NCBI RefSeq assembly: GCF_026162645.1
Contig: NZ_JAOTBE010000002.1
Span: forward strand, 1-64,000
Reading direction: 5' to 3'
DNA from: Paracoccus rhizosphaerae
GTDB taxonomy: Bacteria > Pseudomonadota > Alphaproteobacteria > Rhodobacterales > Rhodobacteraceae
Length of the DNA: 64,000 nucleotides
The translations under genes and the position numbers were made by a program. Position 1 is the first letter of the stretch. Each line of letters starts with the position of its first letter. The notes beneath the pieces were generated by a model. The model was not told where the DNA came from, searched no databases, and saw only the letters and a list, made by a program, of their open reading frames with translations. This document shows, in pieces, positions 9,679 to 17,831 of this stretch.

Positions 9679-10554
9679 ATGGCGATTCAATCGGTTGGCG
9701 TGATCGGTGCAGGCCAGATGGGCAACGGTATCGCCCATGTCTTTGCCGTCGCCGGCTTCGACGTGCTGCTGACCGACATCAGCCAGGACGCGCTGGACAA
9801 GGCGGTGTCGCTGATCGACCGCAACCTGGAGCGGCAGGTCAGCCGCGAGAAGATCTCGGCCAGTGACAAGAAGGCGGCCATGGACCGGCTGAGCACGACG
9901 CTGAAGCTGTCCGACCTGGGCCGGACCGATCTGGTCATCGAGGCCGCGACCGAGCGCGAGACCGTCAAGCAGGCGATCTTCGAGGATCTGGTCCCGCATC
10001 TGAAGCCCGAGACGATCCTGACGTCGAACACCTCGTCCATCTCGATCACGCGGCTGGCCAGCCGGACCGACCGGCCCGAGAAGTTCATGGGGTTCCACTT
10101 CATGAACCCCGTCCCCGTCATGCAGTTGGTCGAGCTGATCCGCGGCATCGCCACGGACGAGGCGACCTATTCGGCCCTGCTAGATGTGGTCGGCAAGCTG
10201 GGCAAGACGGCAGCCAGCGCCGAGGATTTCCCGGCCTTCATCGTCAACCGCATCCTGATGCCGATGATCAACGAGGCGGTCTACACGCTTTATGAGGGCG
10301 TAGGTTCCGTCCAATCGATTGACAGCGCGATGAAGCTGGGCACGAACCATCCGATGGGGCCGCTGGAACTGGCCGACTTCATTGGCCTGGACACCTGCCT
10401 TGCAATCATGAACGTCCTGCATGACGGGCTGGCGGACACCAAGTACCGCCCTTGCCCGCTGCTGACGAAATATGTCGAGGCCGGCTGGCTGGGCCGTAAG
10501 ACAGGCCGCGGCTTCTACGACTATCGCGGCGAAACCCCGGTTCCGACGCGCTGA
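9679..10554 (+). CDS. 3-hydroxybutyryl-CoA dehydrogenase
   Basis: A 291-residue NAD(P)-dependent 3-hydroxyacyl-CoA dehydrogenase of the short, monofunctional type (Hbd/PaaH family). The Rossmann motif VIGAGQMGNGIAHVFA is at residues 8-23. The conserved GFHFMNPVPVMQLVE carries the catalytic His, and the C-terminal dimer domain includes NRILMPMINEA. It acts in butyrate or polyhydroxybutyrate-linked and beta-oxidation reactions, which fits its place behind etfBA. A hairpin follows. Confidence 0.94.
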   Translation: MAIQSVGVIGAGQMGNGIAHVFAVAGFDVLLTDISQDALDKAVSLIDRNLERQVSREKISASDKKAAMDRLSTTLKLSDLGRTDLVIEAATERETVKQAIFEDLVPHLKPETILTSNTSSISITRLASRTDRPEKFMGFHFMNPVPVMQLVELIRGIATDEATYSALLDVVGKLGKTAASAEDFPAFIVNRILMPMINEAVYTLYEGVGSVQSIDSAMKLGTNHPMGPLELADFIGLDTCLAIMNVLHDGLADTKYRPCPLLTKYVEAGWLGRKTGRGFYDYRGETPVPTR

Positions 10555-10559
10555 GGACA

Positions 10560-10579
10560 GGGGCCGGTCACCCGGCCCC
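10560..10579. terminator. Hairpin between convergent hbd and DUF2852 genes
   Basis: An 8-bp stem GGGGCCGG/CCGGCCCC with loop TCAC, placed six bases after the hbd stop. It is followed by CTTGTC rather than a clean T-run. It could serve both converging transcripts. Confidence 0.6.
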
Positions 10580-10587
10580 CTTGTCGG

Positions 10588-10986
10588 TCAGGCATCCGCC
10601 TTCAGCTGGCGGCTGTCCATGAACTGGTCGAATTCGGCCTTGTCCTTGGCTTCGCGAAGCTTCTGCAGGAAATCGACGAACTCGCGGTGTTCGTCCTCCA
10701 GCCGCTTCAGCGTCTGTTCGCGATAGGCGTCGAAGGCCGAGTTTCCAGTGGACGAGGCGGTATAGCGGGGGGCGCGCGTGCGTTTGCTGCATCCGAACAT
10801 GCGTTTGCTCCAGATCATGTAGAACATGAGGCCGAGGCCCAAAGGCCAGAAGGCGATGAAACCGAGGATCATGGCGACGATCCAGGCGGCGCGGCCACAG
10901 TCGTCCAGCCAGTCGCGGCCACGGGCGAGGATTTCGCCGAGGCGCGGACCGCCGGTCGGTCGAAGCGCGCGTGAGGCAGTGTCCAT
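10588..10986 (-). CDS. DUF2852 membrane protein
   Basis: A 132-residue protein of the alphaproteobacterial DUF2852 family. One membrane stretch (about 35-60, AWIVAMILGFIAFWPLGLGLMF, interrupted by few polar residues) precedes a basic segment. The C-terminus is a predicted coiled, charged helix (YREQTLKRLEDEHREFVDFL). ATG 10986 is preceded by GGGAGACCTTCTG. A 29-bp palindrome lies immediately upstream, so the gene may be under repressor control. Function unknown. Confidence 0.82.
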   Translation of the reverse strand: MDTASRALRPTGGPRLGEILARGRDWLDDCGRAAWIVAMILGFIAFWPLGLGLMFYMIWSKRMFGCSKRTRAPRYTASSTGNSAFDAYREQTLKRLEDEHREFVDFLQKLREAKDKAEFDQFMDSRQLKADA

Positions 10987-10998
10987 CAGAAGGTCTCC

Positions 10999-11027
10999 CT
11001 ATGTTAATGTTATTCACATTTACATAG
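10999..11027. promoter_or_regulatory. 29-bp palindrome, candidate TetR operator
   Basis: CTATGTTAATGT and ACATTTACATAG form an almost perfect inverted repeat (11 of 12 positions) around TATTC. It is AT-rich in a GC-rich genome and lies 13 bases upstream of the DUF2852 start codon, overlapping the likely promoter. The neighbouring gene encodes a TetR-type repressor, the obvious candidate to bind it. Binding is inference. Confidence 0.55.
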
Positions 11028-11070
11028 ATGGAACGTCGTCGGGCATCTTCAAGACAAACGCGAAGAAAAA

Positions 11071-11685
11071 TCACTCCGGGATCAGGCCAAGACCGCGAAG
11101 ATAGATCAGGGCGCCGCTTTCCAGCATCTCGCTGGCGGCGACGGGGCTGCGGCTGCCGGGTCTGCCGCGTCCGAACAGTTCGACCACGCCATGGCTAAGG
11201 GCCCAAATGTGGTTCGCCACCATCCGCGCCGGAGGACGGTCTGCGGCAGGCAGACGGGATGACAACGCCTCGGCTGCAGTCACCAGGACGCCCCGGGCCC
11301 CGTCCGACGCCGCCGCCAGATCGGCATTGCCGACGACCGAGATCCCGGATTCAAACATCGCCATGTAGTATCCTGGTCGTTCGGCCGCGAAGTCCAGATA
11401 GGCCTGCCCCATGCGCAGGAAGGCCGTCAGCGGTTTGGGGCGCCCCTGGTCGAAGGCCGCCTCCAGCCTGCCGGTGAATTCGACGAAGCCTTGTCGTGCA
11501 ACTTCTTCCAGAAGGTCGTCGCGGCCCTTGAAGTGGCGGTAAGGGGCCGCCGCCGACACCTCGGCACTTCTGGCTGCCTCGGCCAGGGTGAAGGCCTGGG
11601 GCCCCTGCGCCTCGATCAACGCGGCCGTTGCCTCGACAAGCGCTTGCCGCAGGTTGCCGTGGTGATAGGACTTGCGGCCCGGCAC
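11071..11685 (-). CDS. TetR/AcrR family regulator with WHG-type C-terminal domain
   Basis: A 204-residue repressor. The N-terminal helix-turn-helix domain begins with the motif KSYHHGNLRQAL and continues through SAAAPYRHFKGRDDLL, about residues 4-60. The C-terminal ligand domain carries the WALSHG motif of the WHG subgroup. The GTG start overlaps the ptsH stop codon by one base (TAGTG), so it is likely translated by coupling to HPr, an unusual arrangement. The ligand is unknown. A palindrome just downstream, in front of the DUF2852 gene, is a possible target. Confidence 0.87.
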   Translation of the reverse strand: MPGRKSYHHGNLRQALVEATAALIEAQGPQAFTLAEAARSAEVSAAAPYRHFKGRDDLLEEVARQGFVEFTGRLEAAFDQGRPKPLTAFLRMGQAYLDFAAERPGYYMAMFESGISVVGNADLAAASDGARGVLVTAAEALSSRLPAADRPPARMVANHIWALSHGVVELFGRGRPGSRSPVAASEMLESGALIYLRGLGLIPE

Positions 11686-11963
11686 TACATGCCTTCGCCG
11701 AAGTAATCCGCCACAAGCGCATCCAGCGCGTCCAGAAGCTCGACCGCCTGTGGGCCGCTGGCGGTGACCCTGATCTGGCTGCCGCGCGGGGCCGTCAACA
11801 TCAACAGCCCCATGATCGAGTCGCCGGCGACGGCCATGCCGTCCTTCTCGACCGTCGCCTGCGCATCGAAACGTTCGACGACGTCGACGAACTTGGCGCT
11901 GGCCCGCGCATGCAGTCCCTTGACGTTGATGATCGACAGCTCTCGGGTGACGGTTTCCGTCAT
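11685..11963 (-). CDS. ptsH: Phosphocarrier protein HPr (regulatory PTS)
   Basis: A 92-residue HPr. The phosphoacceptor His18 sits in VKGLHARAS, and the HPr-kinase target Ser49 lies in AGDSIMGLLML. The presence of the Ser agrees with the hprK gene in the same cluster. ATG 11963 overlaps the EIIA stop as ATGA and is preferred to a TTG three codons upstream. No sugar permease or enzyme I gene is nearby, so a regulatory (PTS-Ntr-like) rather than transport role is likely. Confidence 0.95.
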   Translation of the reverse strand: MTETVTRELSIINVKGLHARASAKFVDVVERFDAQATVEKDGMAVAGDSIMGLLMLTAPRGSQIRVTASGPQAVELLDALDALVADYFGEGM

Positions 11964-12382
11964 CGGGCGCAACTTCCGCTGTCCAAACCGACATCCGGCG
12001 GCACGTTATATGAGTTGATGTACTTGCGGCCAGCATCCTTGGCACAGGTGACCGCGTCACGCACGGTCAGGTGCCGTGACTTGGCCAGCTTGACCAGCAT
12101 CGGCAGGTTCGCGCCATAGAGGATGGTCCGATCCTGCACCGCGCAAGCCGGCAGCGACAGGTTCGAGGGTGAGCCGCCGAAAAGGTCGGTTACCAGAACA
12201 ACTCCGTCCCCCAGGTCGACCGCATCCGCCGCAGCCTTGATTTCCGCCGTCTTCACGGCACGGTCGTGATCGTCCTCGATCGCGACGGCAGCGATGCCCA
12301 CCTGCGGGCCCACGACATGCTCTACCGCGGAGAGATACTCCCGCGCCAGCCCGCCATGCGCCACAATGACAATTCCGATCAA
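11960..12382 (-). CDS. PTS mannose-type EIIA component
   Basis: A 140-residue EIIA-Man-fold protein. The phosphorylated His9 lies in IVIVAHGGLAREY, and the second signature is VLVTDLFGGSPSN. I placed the start at TTG 12382 (IGIVIVAHGG), which follows GGTGGGG by six bases. A further TTG at 12400 would add six residues. In alphaproteobacteria this single-domain EIIA works with HPr in nitrogen and carbon signalling rather than sugar uptake. It overlaps ptsH by four bases. Confidence 0.9.
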   Translation of the reverse strand: MIGIVIVAHGGLAREYLSAVEHVVGPQVGIAAVAIEDDHDRAVKTAEIKAAADAVDLGDGVVLVTDLFGGSPSNLSLPACAVQDRTILYGANLPMLVKLAKSRHLTVRDAVTCAKDAGRKYINSYNVPPDVGLDSGSCAR

Positions 12383-12425
12383 TGCGCCCCACCAAGACAA
12401 AACGACCGCTCGGGTCCCAGCAGCT

Positions 12426-13418
12426 TCACAGCGCCTGCCCCCGCACCGGCACTGTTTCGCCGTCGCGCGGCAAATCTGCGCCGGTGTTCAGCGCGACGCC
12501 GCGACGCTCTAGTTCCCTGTGCCTTATTGACACCGGCCAGCCAGCCTCTGCAAGCGCCAGAGCCGCTTTTTCCACCAAAGTGACGGAACGGTGTTTTCCT
12601 CCGGTGCAGCCGAAGCCCACCGCAAGGTGGGATTTACCCTCTTCGAGATGCGCGGGGAGCAGGAATTCAACCAGATCGAGGGTCTTGGCGAAAAACTCCG
12701 GGAATCGGGGATCGGCCGCGACATGAGCCTGAACCTTCGGGTCGCGGCCATCCAGCGGGCGCAGGTCCGGCTCCCAATGCGGATTGGTCAGGAAGCGGCA
12801 GTCGAACATCATGTCGAGGCCCCGTGGCACTCCGCGCTTGTAGCTGAAGGAATGCAGCGACACGCTGAGGCGCTGACCCGGCCGGATGTCGAAGGCCCGC
12901 GTCAGTTCCGCCTTCAGGTCATGCGGCGACAGCTCGGTCGTGTCCACCAGAATATCGGCCCTTGCCCGGATGGGGGCCAGCAGGTCGATCTCGGCCAGGA
13001 CGCCGGCCATCGGCGCCTCGTCCGGGGTCAGCGGATGGCGGCGGCGGGTCTCGTTATAGCGACGGACAAGTACGTCGGCGGCGCAATCCAGATACAGCAC
13101 CTCGGGCGAGTATTCTGGCAACCTGGTCAAGCGGTCGATCAGTTCGATCACGTTGGACGTCGAGAAATCGCGGTTGCGAACATCCAGCCCCAGTGCCAGC
13201 GGCATCGGCCGCGCCGGACCGTCCAGCAGGCGCGGGATCAGAGACAGCGGCAGGTTGTCGATGGCCTCGAATCCCAGATCCTCGAGCACGTTGATCGCGG
13301 TTGAGCGTCCCGCACCAGATGGGCCCGTGACCAGGACGAGCCGCTGGTTCCCTGCGCGGCTGGACGGCGATGTCATGAAGTTGCGGACCACTGGCGTTCC
13401 TTCGTCCTTCGGTTCCAT
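12426..13418 (-). CDS. rapZ: RapZ-family nucleotide-binding protein (RNase adapter)
   Basis: A 330-residue P-loop protein of the RapZ/YvcJ family. Walker [10 protein letters not shown] is at residues 32-40. The C-terminal half has the family sequences [24 protein letters not shown] and [11 protein letters not shown]. In E. coli RapZ guides RNase E to the sRNA GlmZ; the alphaproteobacterial role is less clear. It starts three bases after the hprK stop. An internal ATG (residue 15) is an alternative start. Confidence 0.93.
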   Translation of the reverse strand: MEPKDEGTPVVRNFMTSPSSRAGNQRLVLVTGPSGAGRSTAINVLEDLGFEAIDNLPLSLIPRLLDGPARPMPLALGLDVRNRDFSTSNVIELIDRLTRLPEYSPEVLYLDCAADVLVRRYNETRRRHPLTPDEAPMAGVLAEIDLLAPIRARADILVDTTELSPHDLKAELTRAFDIRPGQRLSVSLHSFSYKRGVPRGLDMMFDCRFLTNPHWEPDLRPLDGRDPKVQAHVAADPRFPEFFAKTLDLVEFLLPAHLEEGKSHLAVGFGCTGGKHRSVTLVEKAALALAEAGWPVSIRHRELERRGVALNTGADLPRDGETVPVRGQAL

Positions 13419-13421
13419 GCG

Positions 13422-13832
13422 TCAGGCCAGACGCTGCCCCACAAGCATCTGTCGCAGCGAGGCATAAAGATGCGTCCGATAGGGTCCCAGGACAAGCGGA
13501 ACCGGAACCCCCAGCCACTCCTGAACGTGGAGGTGTGGCAAACGATCCTCTTCCCGGCGGCCAAGATCGCAAGCCAGCGTGACGCAGGTAGGAGGTGCCG
13601 GGTCTGCGGCCAGGATGCCGACGCCTCTCGCCTCGATCCGGCCCTGAAGCTGCGGCGGCGCAGAGGCCATCAGCAACCCGGACAAAAGCCTCAGGTCGGT
13701 GCGGTCGTCCGCGACAAGCACCGCCCCCACCGCCATCAGCTGCAATGCCAAGGTCGACTTGCCGGAACCTGCCGGACCCAAGATCACCAGCGCCCGATGT
13801 TCCAAGGCTACCGTTGTCGCATGAAGCTGCAT
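13422..13832 (-). CDS. hprK: HPr kinase, short alphaproteobacterial form
   Basis: A 136-residue protein that corresponds only to the C-terminal kinase domain of HprK/P. The Walker A motif GPAGSGKS is at residues 19-26, followed by VADDRTDL. The long N-terminal domain of Firmicute enzymes is absent, as is usual in alphaproteobacteria. It is expected to phosphorylate Ser49 of the HPr encoded downstream. ATG 13832 has GGGAAG at suitable spacing; a GTG three codons upstream does not. It is divergent from pckA, and the chvGI genes often found here are absent. Confidence 0.92.
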   Translation of the reverse strand: MQLHATTVALEHRALVILGPAGSGKSTLALQLMAVGAVLVADDRTDLRLLSGLLMASAPPQLQGRIEARGVGILAADPAPPTCVTLACDLGRREEDRLPHLHVQEWLGVPVPLVLGPYRTHLYASLRQMLVGQRLA

Positions 13833-13912
13833 CCGAATCACTTCCCTAGTTCAGTTCGTTTCCAAACCTGCTTTCCACACATCCATGATCCGGAACTTTG
13901 GCAACACCCATA

Positions 13913-13946
13913 ATGTTGGCGATAACATTAACGGTTATCGCTAACT
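13913..13946. promoter_or_regulatory. Two LacI-type operator-like palindromes between hprK and pckA
   Basis: ATGTTGGCGATAACAT (13913-13928) and GGTTATCGCTAACTG-like sequence (13933-13946) each have a central CG flanked by GTTA/TAAC-type half-sites. Their centres are 19 bp apart. They lie about 100 bp upstream of pckA and of hprK, in the only AT-richer part of the intergenic region. This form is typical of LacI/GntR-family carbon regulators. The regulator itself is not in the window. Confidence 0.5.
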
Positions 13947-14040
13947 GTTTGCGCTGCCGTATTTCGTCGTGATTCTTAGATGTTATAGCCAAAAAGCTGT
14001 CCCACCTCTCCATACCCTTTCACCGACGGAGCCAACCATC

Positions 14041-15636
14041 ATGACGACGCGCGTAAACCCCAATTGCCGGCTTGAGGATCAAGGCATCGAGGGGCTGGGC
14101 CAAGTGCACTACAACCTTCTCGAGCCCGCGCTGATGACTCAGGCGGTCGCTCGCGGAGAGGGCCGGCTTGGGCTGGGCGGAAGCTTCCTCGTCTCGACCG
14201 GTGCCCATACCGGACGGTCGCCCAAGGACAAGTTCGTGGTCCGCTCGGCCTCGGTCGAAGACGCGATCTGGTGGGACAACAACAAGCCCATGGCCCCCGA
14301 GGCGTTTGATCTGCTGCACGCCGACATGCTGGCGCACATGAAGGGGCGGGACTACTTCGTGCAGGATCTTTTCGGCGGTGCCGATCCGGAAAACCGTCTG
14401 GATGTTCGCGTGGTGACGGAACTGGCGTGGCACGGCCTCTTCATCCGCCACCTGCTGCGCCGCCCCGACGCGTCCGAACTCGCGACCTTCACCCCCGAAT
14501 TCACGATCATCAACTGCCCCGGCTTCAAGGCCGATCCCGCCCGCCACGGCTGCCGCAGCGAAACCGTAATCGCGATGAACTTCGACAAGAAGCTGATCCT
14601 GATCGCAAACACCGCCTATGCCGGCGAGAACAAGAAGTCGGTCTTCACGCTGCTGAACTACCTGCTGCCGGAAAAGGGCATCATGCCGATGCACTGCAGC
14701 GCCAACCACGCCCCGGGCAATCCCGACGACAGCGCCGTCTTCTTCGGCCTGTCCGGCACCGGCAAGACGACCTTGTCGGCCGATCCGTCGAGGGTTCTGA
14801 TCGGCGACGATGAACACGGCTGGTCGGACAGCGGCATCTTCAACTTCGAAGGCGGCTGCTACGCCAAGACGATCAACCTCTCCGCCGAGGCCGAGCCCGA
14901 GATCCACGCCACCACTTCACGCTTCGGCACCGTGATCGAGAACATGGTCTTCGACCAGGACAGCCTGGCACTCGACTTCGAGGACAACTCGATCACCGAC
15001 AACATGCGCTGCGCCTACCCGCTGGAGGCGATCTCGAATGCCTCGGCCACCAGCCTGGGCGGGCATCCCAGGAACGTGATCATGCTGACCTGCGACGCCT
15101 ATGGCGTCCTGCCGCCGATCGCGCGGCTGACCCCGGCGCAGGCCATGTATCACTTCCTGTCGGGGTTCACCTCCAAGACGCCGGGCACCGAGGTCGGCGT
15201 GACCGAGCCGATCCCCACCTTCTCGACCTGCTTCGGCGCTCCCTTCATGCCCCGCCGCCCCGAGGTCTACGGCAAGCTCCTGCAGGAAAAGATCGCCCAG
15301 CACGGCGCCAGCTGCTGGCTGGTCAACACCGGCTGGACCGGCGGCGCCTTCGGCACCGGCAAGCGCATGCCGATCGCGGCCACCCGCGCGCTTCTGGCCG
15401 CAGCCCTTGACGGCAGCCTGAACGACGTCCAGTTTCGCCGCGACCCGAACTTTGGTTTCGACGTCCCGGTCAGCGTGCCCGGCGTCGACGACCGGCTTCT
15501 GGACCCGCGTCAGACCTGGGCCGACCCGGCCGCCTATGATGTGCAGGCCGCGAAGCTGGTGCAGATGTTCTGCGACAACTTCGCCCAGTATCTCGACGGC
15601 ATTGACGACGAGGTCCGCGCCGCCGCCATCGGCTGA
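14041..15636 (+). CDS. pckA: Phosphoenolpyruvate carboxykinase (ATP)
   Basis: A 531-residue ATP-dependent PEPCK that converts oxaloacetate to phosphoenolpyruvate, the entry step of gluconeogenesis. Visible signatures are TGRSPKDKF (about 57-65), the substrate and metal motif [10 protein letters not shown], and the P-loop [15 protein letters not shown] (about 238-252). ATG 14041 begins [15 protein letters not shown]. It is divergent from hprK with two operator-like palindromes between them, and it ends at a strong terminator. Confidence 0.97.
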   Translation: MTTRVNPNCRLEDQGIEGLGQVHYNLLEPALMTQAVARGEGRLGLGGSFLVSTGAHTGRSPKDKFVVRSASVEDAIWWDNNKPMAPEAFDLLHADMLAHMKGRDYFVQDLFGGADPENRLDVRVVTELAWHGLFIRHLLRRPDASELATFTPEFTIINCPGFKADPARHGCRSETVIAMNFDKKLILIANTAYAGENKKSVFTLLNYLLPEKGIMPMHCSANHAPGNPDDSAVFFGLSGTGKTTLSADPSRVLIGDDEHGWSDSGIFNFEGGCYAKTINLSAEAEPEIHATTSRFGTVIENMVFDQDSLALDFEDNSITDNMRCAYPLEAISNASATSLGGHPRNVIMLTCDAYGVLPPIARLTPAQAMYHFLSGFTSKTPGTEVGVTEPIPTFSTCFGAPFMPRRPEVYGKLLQEKIAQHGASCWLVNTGWTGGAFGTGKRMPIAATRALLAAALDGSLNDVQFRRDPNFGFDVPVSVPGVDDRLLDPRQTWADPAAYDVQAAKLVQMFCDNFAQYLDGIDDEVRAAAIG

Positions 15637-15656
15637 ACCTGCTGTCAAACACGAAC

Positions 15657-15683
15657 AAACCCGCGCCAAAGGCGCGGGTTTTT
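15657..15683. terminator. Rho-independent terminator between pckA and phoX
   Basis: Stem CCCGCGCC/GGCGCGGG (8 bp, extended by AAA/TTT) with loop AAA and a TTTTT run on the plus strand. It lies 20 bases after pckA. The A/T flanks make it usable in both directions for the converging phoX transcript. Confidence 0.93.
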
Positions 15684-15693
15684 CACGTCGTGT

Positions 15694-15714
15694 CGGGCGG
15701 CCATCGGCCGCCCG
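15694..15714. repeat. Second hairpin between pckA and phoX
   Basis: A perfect 9-bp inverted repeat CGGGCGGCC/GGCCGCCCG with loop ATC, ten bases past the phoX stop on the minus strand. With no adjoining T-run, it may protect the 3' end of the phoX message or aid termination. Confidence 0.6.
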
Positions 15715-15723
15715 TCATTTGGG

Positions 15724-17709
15724 TCAGCCGATGCGGCCGCCGCCCTGCCTGGTGATGGCCACGACTGCCGGACGTACCGGCATGTCGTCGCGGAAGTCCG
15801 GCCAGCGGGTCGACAGATCCTCATAATAGGACGCGCGGCCGTGGCCTTCCCAGTCCTCACCCCCATCGCCGGGATGCTGCACGGCCACGAAGAAGGTGGT
15901 CAGGTCCGGCGTGGGGCATGGTCCGCACATCTCGCCGCCGACCGGTACGCGGTAGAACAGCCGCGAGGTGCCGCGCGCGTCGCCCTCGGTATCCACGGCC
16001 CACAACCCGTCGGTTCGCCCCGTTTCGCCAGCCGAGTTGCCGTCCGTCGACACCCAAAGGCGCCCGTCAGCGTCAATGGCGCAGTTGTCCGGCATCCCGA
16101 ACCAGCCGTTCTCGGTCGTCTCGGTCGAGAAGGTCGCCCCGACCTCGGCAATCGACGGATCGCCGCATTTCACCAGGATCTCCCATGTGCCGGACGTCGC
16201 GGCCAGGTCGCCGCCATCTTCCTGGATCTCGATGATGTGGCCGAAGGCGTTCTCCACCCGCGGGTTGGCGGCGTTCGCCTCTTCGCGCTTGGTGTTGTTG
16301 GTCAGCATCACATAGGCGCGGCCGGTCTCGGGGTTCGGGTCGATGTCCTCGGGGCGGTCCATCGGCGTCGCTTCCAGAAGGTCGGCGGCGCGACGGGTCT
16401 CGATCAGCACGTCCGCCTGGCTCTCGAAGCCGTTCTCGGCCGTCAGCGGGCCTTCGCCATGCACCATCGGCAGCCAGGCGACACTGCCATCCTCGTCGAA
16501 GCGCGCCACATACAGGGTGCCCTCGTCCAGCAGGTCCATGTTGGCGGCACGATCGTCCGCGTTATATGTCCCGGCTGTCACGAACTTGTAAACATAGTCG
16601 AAGCGTTCATCATCGCCCAGGTAGAAGACCACGCGGCCATCCTTGGCGACTGCGCTCGACGCACCTTCGTGCTTGAAGCGGCCAAGCGCGGTGCGCTTCT
16701 TGGGGGTCGAGTTCGGGTCCATCACGTCGACCTCGACGATCCAGCCGAAGCGGTTCGGCTCGTTGGGCTCGTCGGCGACATTGAAGCGTTTGTCGAAGAA
16801 ACCCCACTGATAGGTCCCGCCCGGGATGCCCATCCGCTCATAGTTCGCGACCTCGGGGTGATCCGCGGGCAGCTCGCCGGTGAAATAGCCGTGGATGTTC
16901 TCCTCGGCCATGATGTAGGTGCCCCAAGGCGTCACGCCGCCCGCACAGTTGTTGATCGTGCCCAGAACCTTGGTGCCGGTCGCATCGGCCGAAGTCTTCA
17001 TGCGGTCATGACCGGCAGCGGGGCCGGTCAGCTGCATCTCGGTCTTGGCCGTGATGCGGCGGTTCATCGCGCCGTCCAGGACGGGCTGCCACTTGCCGTC
17101 CATCTTGCGGATCTCGATCACCGTGCCGCCATGCGCGGCCATCTCGATGCCCACGCGCTCGGCGGTGGCGTCGGCCACGACCATTTCGCCGTTCTGCATC
17201 GTGACGATGCCGGGGAACATCAGGTGTTCGTTGGTGTATTCGTGGTTCACGACCAGCAGGCCGTGATCGTCGGCGCCATCCAGCGGAATGAAGCCCACGA
17301 AGTCGTTGTTATAGCCGAACTGGCGCTCCTGCGCGGCCTCGGTCTGTGCGGTGGGGTCGAATTCCGGCGCATCGGCAAAGACCTTGTCACCCCAACGCAG
17401 CAGGATGTCGGCATCATAGCCCTCGGCGACGTGATGGTCGGCGTCGACGCCGGCCATCACCTCGGCAAAGTCGAAGGCGCTGCCCGAGGCGCCCTGGGCC
17501 TTCGCCTCGCCCGCCGACATCAGCGCCATCGGGCTGACCGTCGCGCTGATCGCCACTGTCGCCATCGATCCGCGCAGGAAGCCGCGGCGCGAGAATCGGG
17601 CGGCAATGATCTCGCCCATCGTGCGGTTCTGGGTGGGGTTCAGGCCGGGGCCGTCGGCCTCTTCCAGCTGGGTGGTGCGGAAAACATGGCGGCGTGTGGT
17701 GTCGTCCAT
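15724..17709 (-). CDS. phoX: PhoX family alkaline phosphatase (Tat-exported)
   Basis: A 661-residue PhoX-type phosphatase that releases phosphate from organic esters in the periplasm or outside the cell, using calcium and iron. The Tat signal begins with FSRRGFLRG (RR at 41-42), followed by a hydrophobic stretch and AKAQG. Inside the mature part are FGYNNDFVGFIPLDG and NPRVENAFGHIIEI-type stretches typical of the family. PhoX is often induced by phosphate limitation, but I do not see a convincing Pho box upstream. Confidence 0.93.
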   Translation of the reverse strand: MDDTTRRHVFRTTQLEEADGPGLNPTQNRTMGEIIAARFSRRGFLRGSMATVAISATVSPMALMSAGEAKAQGASGSAFDFAEVMAGVDADHHVAEGYDADILLRWGDKVFADAPEFDPTAQTEAAQERQFGYNNDFVGFIPLDGADDHGLLVVNHEYTNEHLMFPGIVTMQNGEMVVADATAERVGIEMAAHGGTVIEIRKMDGKWQPVLDGAMNRRITAKTEMQLTGPAAGHDRMKTSADATGTKVLGTINNCAGGVTPWGTYIMAEENIHGYFTGELPADHPEVANYERMGIPGGTYQWGFFDKRFNVADEPNEPNRFGWIVEVDVMDPNSTPKKRTALGRFKHEGASSAVAKDGRVVFYLGDDERFDYVYKFVTAGTYNADDRAANMDLLDEGTLYVARFDEDGSVAWLPMVHGEGPLTAENGFESQADVLIETRRAADLLEATPMDRPEDIDPNPETGRAYVMLTNNTKREEANAANPRVENAFGHIIEIQEDGGDLAATSGTWEILVKCGDPSIAEVGATFSTETTENGWFGMPDNCAIDADGRLWVSTDGNSAGETGRTDGLWAVDTEGDARGTSRLFYRVPVGGEMCGPCPTPDLTTFFVAVQHPGDGGEDWEGHGRASYYEDLSTRWPDFRDDMPVRPAVVAITRQGGGRIG

Positions 17710-17785
17710 CGCGTGGCTCCTGTCGGTCGATCCTGATCCGCATGGTGCGGGTCAGGCGACCGGTTAGGCCCGGATCGTGACGGGT

Positions 17786-17818
17786 GGGCGACAGGATCGT
17801 GAAGCTTTCGTGTCGCCC
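17786..17818. repeat. Inverted repeat between phoX and argF
   Basis: An 8-bp perfect repeat GGGCGACA/TGTCGCCC around a 17-base spacer. It lies upstream of phoX and just past the argF stop. It could be an argF terminator hairpin without T-run or an operator for phoX. Confidence 0.5.
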
Positions 17819-17831
17819 GCTGCGCCTTTCG

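Noticed and set aside
17710..17831. Pho box in front of phoX
   Set aside because: No pair of CTGTCA-like direct repeats at the proper spacing was seen. The region shows an inverted repeat instead.
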